A DNA stretch of 64,000 nucleotides from positions 2,604,001 through 2,668,000 of the forward strand of contig JAACJO010000002.1 in NCBI GenBank assembly GCA_013368445.1, given 5' to 3'. The translations under genes were made by a program, and so were the position numbers. The stretch is from Leucocoprinus leucothites (Eukaryota > Basidiomycota > Agaricomycetes > Agaricales > Agaricaceae). A model generated the notes under the pieces. That model did not search any database, had not been told where the DNA came from, and saw only the letters and a program-made list of their open reading frames with translations. Positions 57,697-64,000 of the stretch are shown here, piece after piece (positions within the stretch are counted from its first letter, which is position 1; each line of letters begins with the position of its first letter).

Positions 57697-59288
57697 CAAC
57701 AAACTTTATACCCAAGAACTTCAAATTGCCTGCATAGGGCACGGTGATTGAGTGTGCCATCACAGCTTGAGGGCCGTATCAGCTCCCACTGACCTAACCC
57801 AAAGTCCGGTAACTAGAGCATGGGCAACGAAACCCATAAGGTGACTTCCTTTAAACTGTTTTAAACGCCGCTTTCTGACCGCACGACTATTCTTGACTAG
57901 TGACTGTGGGGATTTATTTATACCGGTGGTTGTGTGTCCGAATAAATGGAGTGTGATGAGGAGCGGGTGGTGGCTCTGATGACTGACAACAGGAAAACGG
58001 GTTGTTAGATTGCTGAGATGGTATTTGAAACGGTTATATGTTCCGTCCTTAAAGAGTTGTTAGTGTGGGAGCTAGAATAAAGCTGCCTCCCCCGGTCTTC
58101 GCGCTTCATCGAGATTGATCCTCAGCTGAATTGGTATAGCAATGAATTGACGGTGGTGACGGGCATGTTGAAACACAAATGCGATGGGACTTGTGCTAAG
58201 ATTCAGGGAAATGGGTGGATATTCTGGAGCAAAGCTTGAGCAAGCCATGAGGATTCATCCAAGTTATCGCGTGAAAGACTGAAATAGGAAACTCGAATGG
58301 TTGAAGAGGGGAAGTGCTTGGACCATCATCGTATAGCTATCGGGCGAGTGGGCGTCAGTCTATCATGGTTAATATCACTTCATTAAATTCTTATCACTGC
58401 GAGCATCAGGTAGAAGGTCTTTGGCGCCCATGATGTGCCTACACCCTTACGTACGCATCGGGGGCTCAAACTCGCTCCCGCTGCGGTCACAAGGGATGTG
58501 ATTTGACTTCGAAACCTAGAGTTAGAAGCTCAGTGGCTGAATTCCTTGTATTCATCATTATTCAGGGTAGCCAAAGGACTTTGTCAGTGACAATATAGCC
58601 CTGAGCGGCATATACTGCATGGAGTGAATGATCTTTGTGGCGAAAGTCTGGGTCTTCTAGACGCGGCTGAGCCGCAGTCTCATGTCCTTCCGCAACCATC
58701 GATAGTTCTAGATATACCAAACCCCAGTTGCTTAATTTGAGGTGCCCTGTGGCTTGTGTGAGTCACTAGGGCGCTGGTTATAACCACGTATTAATCCGGA
58801 CTAGACATCTGTGAAACTAGATATGATCAATGGGGTGAAATTCAAAAGTCGGGGCTCATTGTCCTCCTTATGATATGGGGGAATGAATTACGCGCCTTGT
58901 TGAATGAAGATAGAATCTAAACAAAGTAGGAAGGGCAGTGATTGACATCGCCGCATTTGCTACACACTACTAAAGTAACTAAACCAGATGACCATTGACA
59001 TCGTGAGTATTCTGGCAAATGATAACAGACACAGATAAAACAGGGGTCAACGGCACCTTGCCTCTAATGTATGTTACAGGTTTACGGCCTGACTGAGCTT
59101 CTTGTATTTCTGAAGCCTCCAAAGATGGGGTTGACATGACATTCACCGCCAGATATTTATGACGACTGAAGAGTAGTGATTATTTTGGATCTGTCTTGGG
59201 AATCAGCGTCCGCAAAATACGGAGTTGATGGCATGCTTCCGAAGCACCAAACAGTTAGTTGGGGCGCTGAATTTGATGCATGGTGGTT
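57697..59288. other. Gene-poor interval
   Basis: No supported gene, RNA or repeat. Confidence 0.4.
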
Positions 59289-59990
59289 CTAGCTGGAGCC
59301 AACTAACTTAGCTAGGCAATGATCTGCCATCACCGCCAATGATTTTCCCATCCCTGTTCCGGCCACATTCAAACCGGACGTACGACTGCGTTGCCAGCTT
59401 AGTAGAAAGCCATTGCATATTGTACAACTCGCTAAATCGAGGTTCATCTGAAGAATGTATTTGTTAGTCCCCTGACGAAAATTTCGGCCTAGGAAGGAAG
59501 CAAGAGTCATCTGCCAAACTTTTGAAAGACTGATGGTGGAAGAAATACTAGTCTTTTACATCATGTTTAAATGCCTGGCTATTGGGGATATAGTTAATCA
59601 GATACTTCAATGACAACGCCTCAAACGAGGTCCAATGTCGCCTCCAATATAGTGTCCGGGCTCGATATCTGCCCGACCGCAATCATTAGCTGGGACTTTG
59701 GATCTGTACTCCGGATAGCTTGTTTCGGGCATATGTTCAATCCCTCGGCCTCAAGTAGGACTGTTAAACAGTTTTTACAAATCAAAAAGCCAAGCCAGTA
59801 GCGGACGCTTCGAATTTCTGTGGATTTGAAAATTTTTGGATCCCTGGAGACCCTCTTCCTCCGTGGTATTCGCCATCTCCCACTACTCATACTACCACTA
59901 GGGCGATCCGACATGCCCGAGTGTGGGATCAGTCCTTGACAACTCGTGTAGAAGGTTGTTTCTGGGAGATTTACTGTTCTTGCTACCACT
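59289..59990 (-). pseudogene. Possible decayed helicase-like remnant
   Basis: On the minus strand one frame has WLGFLICKNCLTVLL (about 59800), similar to the degenerate zinc-finger region seen in some fungal RecQ-like or telomere-linked helicase genes. About 450 bp downstream another frame has SGLNVAGTGMGKSLAV (about 59340-59390), whose GTGMGKS matches the motif I of DEAD/RecQ helicases. Between and after them the frames are broken. The link between the two pieces is inference; by itself GTGMGKS could be chance. Confidence 0.3.
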
Positions 59991-62900
59991 GGCGCAGCTG
60001 AGTACCACTCGTGAACTAAGGATAACGAGCTCCATTTTCAAGAGACCGGGGTCTAGTAAAGTAGGGGGATGTCAAACACATAGTATGACTCCCAGGGCAT
60101 AAGCTATTCCAGAAGTTCAGCGGTTGGAATTAACACACAATAGGTATGAGAATCTTTTCAGGGTACTCCATAAATCCATTGCCACCTCACAAACGGGATT
60201 AGGAGCACAAGTTGGATCAACCTTCCTACGACAAAGGACTTCACAAAACACCGAAATTCCCATCATTGCTCCATCTAACTCCCTGTGCGAAAGGCCGAGC
60301 TCGTAAAATATCGCTATCAGAGCGAGAAAACGGAGTTCAGGTCGAATACTTGGCGCAACAAGGACGGTTGCTGAGTTCACCAGATGCTCGCTGGGCGATC
60401 CCTACTCGCAAAAGATCCATACATCTCCTTTCGGATCCTTCTCATACTGGAGGTCCATCATCAGCCATCGCATCTTGGCATGATGGTCACGCTATGTAAA
60501 TCAGCCCAACTTTATTTGCTTAATGTTTGAACATCGTTGCAATATCCAGTATTTTTGCACATCAGAGGCACCATGATGATTGTGGGCTTGGCTTCTTGCG
60601 CTATTTATTCTAGCCTGAGTAGTGTATACCGTCCTTGGCCATTGGTGTGATCTTGTTTCCAATTGCGTGACTAGATGATGTCGAGAAAAGCGTCGAGCGT
60701 CTACCATCGATTTCTTCTTTGTTCTTTGGGTCACGCATCACCGACATCTCACACGCACTGTGACACTGGAAGATCCGCTTACGTTGACCGAGGAATTTCC
60801 AAATCGACTCACGATCTACACTCATTCTGCTTGGCTCTCGCTTAAACCTCGTCGTTATTAGCGAGTGTGCTGCATAAGGCAAAAAGGGAGTGTCACGATA
60901 CTGTGGGCCATATCGTTCATAATAGGCCAAACGGAGAGATCAATAACACTAGTAGAGCAGAGGGAGGCGTTTGCTGCCAGGCAACGGGAGCTCCGACTTC
61001 GTCTCGCGTATGTTTGAACCTTGACTCTCCATTCTGTTACAAAACATAGCCTCGCCGTTTCACAGATGATATACCGTGACAAAACGTGAGATATCTTACT
61101 CCTCTCCTTTAGGAGCGAGTTCTAATTCGGGTCATAAGTTCAAATCTACAGTCGACCCTGCAAAACACTCATCGATTTCATCATATCAAGTGAAGTGCGG
61201 TTGGCCATCTTGTGGCTAAACAAGGAACGCCCACTGTAATATCCCCTGGCTGAGACTGAACGTCAACCACGCCTGGCCACCATCCACCCCCCTGGTCTGT
61301 TCATGGGAGCACAGCCGTGATAGATAATCCAACAATGCTCAATTCTGATATGATCATCGATTTTGATGCCGACCATGCCAGAAGAAACGAGGCAAGGAGC
61401 AAGATGTGGGACAATGGGAACCCATCCGCGCATGTATGATGCTTAGATGCGGCTGGGTGCAAGGGCAAAGGGAGACTGACGGCCGTCAGGTTCACGGTGA
61501 CGGAGAATGCGGGTTTGAACGCCTCGTGGTAGCGACAGTCCAGTAGCGTCACTTGTTCTCTTCCAATCGTTCCACCATCTGACACATTTGCATGCATCAA
61601 GGCCGAACATACCTGAGACGATGGCTTTTTCGAATGCAAGGGTGACCCTGGTATGTTTATATTGCATGTGATCTCATCGATTTACGAACTCGGATTAAAC
61701 GGTGATTCAATAAGAATGATGCTGAATGATGCCCTGGCGTGACAATTACAGGGCTGCGCTCTGAAGCTCAGCTGCCCTGATATGCCTGTTAGGAGCCTTG
61801 TGAGACGAGATGGTGAGATTTCTATGTTTGGATGTGTAGATGGCAGCCGTGCACTGTTAGTCGTATCAGACTGGCAGTGAGAAAAAAGATGCAAAAGCAA
61901 AACTGACAGTATTGTAAACAAGTGGCATCCTGACGGTCCTTGATCATCGCCGCCAAATGACTCAACAATTTCTGTTACAGTACACACGCTGAGGGTTGCA
62001 ACTGGGTGAATGTCTGAGAAAGAATCACGCTTCCTTTACCCTCAGCCCGCACTCGGCCTCAACTTGATGGCGATGCTGGGAAACGAGTTAGGCTCCGAGT
62101 AAGGTTGCTTGAGGTATCCCAGAACCATTCGATTATTTGATTGAAGGGGTAAAAGAGGACCTTTGATGAAGGAGAGCCGAGTTCTGGGGTGAACTCAGAA
62201 CTCAAAAACTCAGCACCAAGACCTCAGTCTCTCAGGTTTACTATCCTCCTCCATGGGCCACATACACGCTGTTTTCGTGCTCCTGACCTGCATTAATCAC
62301 GAGGTGCAAATGTGCTATACGGCTTGGCGTCCTATCGAAAGCGAGTTCTCGGTGTGGGGTATTCCCACCATCGACTTCGACACTTATGTTTAGTGTCACC
62401 AAGCCATCCAAGTCTGGGTCCTTTCCCAGACGATGTACTTATACGACTGTGAGCTGATCTTGGGCTGTGGCTATTAACTTCTCCCGTCGCAAGCGAGGTG
62501 AAAAATTCGGCTTCTGGAATCTTGGCGATGGATAAGTCGGATGCCATGCATTGTCACGGTGTGAAAGGCCAAGCGTAGATCCCTAGCCTAGGTTGAGCAT
62601 TGCGGGGCCAGGCATGTGTCGTAACAGTCCCACTCCAAGATTTTCCAGCGCCATGGAGAGCGACAAAGCGCATCAGTCGCCATACTTCGCCGTGGCGGAA
62701 TGGGAAGTAGAAACTATGACCATGAGTCGAGTGTCTTTGCGAAAATCGTTTAATTTGGTAAGTGGGACAGCTATGAGAACTGTCATTATCGGATAGATAA
62801 ATCGGAATTCATGTATTCGGTGTTCCGAGCACAATAATTTCTCACTGTCTTGAGTCTTCTCTAAGTTAGCATCTGTAATCTCTTGGTTGGTGACAGCGCC

Positions 62901-64000
62901 CGTCTTAGTCAGTGAGTCTTGAAGAACTTCTCGGGTTTCAAACCGAACGTTAGAGCGTACCATCCTACACACTGTTACCATTTCCACGACTGTTGCAACA
63001 CATGGCATTGATCAAAAGTCTGAACAGCTGTGCAATACTTTCGGATCAAAAATATCCACGGTGGGATTTCCCGACTTGGTCTGTGAGAGGAATGACAGGG
63101 GTGCCCAACTGGTTGCACCTGTATCATGGCCAACGCTTGAGAAACGGAAACGGTTGCCTCGCTGATTTCTCGGTGTTTAAGGTTATACGGACCGAAGACT
63201 AATGAGGATATGGGCCAGGTTCGCTTCCAGACTCTCGAGCTGTGCTTGATTTACCAGAGTAGGGAGTTATCCTGTTTTGGGTAGTATGTTATGGAGGACG
63301 TTATGGTGTCTGACGATCGACAAATGTTACGAAAATATATTGATTAAGTTGGAAAGGGCGAACCGGAACGTAATCATTTGAACAAGAAACGAGAGCAATG
63401 TGGTTACTCAGTTTTTTTACCGACAACACGACGAGATGTGGCAAGGAGATCGAGAGTCGAAATTGATGATGAATTACCCGCAAATTTCAATTCAAATAAA
63501 AAGAAGTACAGTATTCTTTGTTCTCTCGCGGTCGAGGGTAACGGTCCTACGGACCAGCGAGAAAGAGCTTCTGCGTAGTAATATGAAGTGGGGAATTTCT
63601 CCAGTCCAATGAAATCAGTTATGAAAGTAATTTTTGATCATGACGATGATGATGACTGATGGGATTTTGTCCAATTGTCACCATATAGTAAAAAAAAGGC
63701 ACCGACAAAGAGCCGGGACTTGGACGCGGTCGTTCGTTCCGAACCTGAAACCTCCCTATGAGAGCTGATCAATGATGCAGTTGTGTGAAAATGGCGCGTG
63801 GAAGATGGGAAGTCTCGTCGTTGTCAGTTCCGGATGCCCAGGCATCTGACTCGGCGGGGCGCCCAGTGTACCGGATCGAGTTCCTGTTCTTAGCAAGTGC
63901 GTATGTCGATAGCTGTACTTCTTTATTAGGATGGGTTTCCTCCCAGAGTTGCCCCACAAGATCGTCGGTACTTGAGAATGGCTCGGCGAAATATCGTGGG
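59991..64000. other. Gene-poor right end
   Basis: Open frames up to about 110 codons occur on both strands (for example 60610-60930, 61301-61639 and 62673-63008, all minus), but none has a recognisable motif or a spliced extension I could support. Confidence 0.35.

Overview
The window looks like chromosomal DNA of a basidiomycete fungus, most likely an Agaricomycete. Genes are split by many 45-70 nt GT-AG introns, there are no operons, and both strands are used. The gene families fit: a NACHT-WD40 NLR cluster, a polytopic membrane family with an RIWWMARQ signature, a secreted GH76 enzyme with a leader peptide, and a YihA-type mitochondrial GTPase. All calls rest on reading translations and splice signals by eye; no database search was run.

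Layout. 1-0.8 kb: 5' part of a fungal-rhodopsin (Pth11-like) membrane protein gene running off the left edge (-), with a probable frameshift. 1.4-3.4 kb: GH76-type secreted glycoside hydrolase (-). 4.2-6.8 kb: TMEM16/anoctamin lipid scramblase (-). 7-9.4 kb: gene-poor, one unidentified coding-like piece. 9.5-10.1 kb: small protein made only of a Bud6/Aip3 N-terminal-like domain (+). 11.4-12.9 kb: secreted M28 leucine aminopeptidase (+). 13.5-14.6 kb: pirin (+). 15.2-16.2 kb: Mrx8/YihA mitochondrial GTPase (-). 16.2-23 kb: mostly without recognisable genes, but holding an intron-containing tRNA (anticodon CCA). 23.3-24.7 kb: conserved-looking proline/serine-rich protein (+).

27.4-55.6 kb is the remarkable part: a block of repeated segmental duplications. 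The ancestral unit appears to be a leader, a NACHT-WD40 gene, the 3' part of a VPS9-domain (Rab5 GEF) gene, an anonymous 'R block', and the 5' end of a disordered-protein gene called gene X here. Unit A (27.4-30 kb) survives only as scraps. Unit B (30.3-37.5 kb) has a nearly full-length NACHT-WD40 gene with two single-base frameshifts. Unit C (37.5-40.7 kb) has a NACHT gene cut just before its P-loop and joined out of frame to the best preserved VPS9 fragment. An intact 7TM-type gene lies at 41.5-42.8 kb. Unit D (43.3-45.2 kb) is a scrap. Unit E (45.3-53 kb) carries the only NACHT-WD40 gene that reads through cleanly (46.1-50.5 kb). The block ends with the only intact gene X (53.3-55.6 kb). 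This is the pattern expected for birth-and-death evolution of an innate-immunity or incompatibility receptor locus.

55.7-64 kb is gene-poor: a 47-bp near-perfect palindrome at 57.65 kb and a possible degenerate helicase-like remnant at 59.3-60 kb. Nothing else there is supported.
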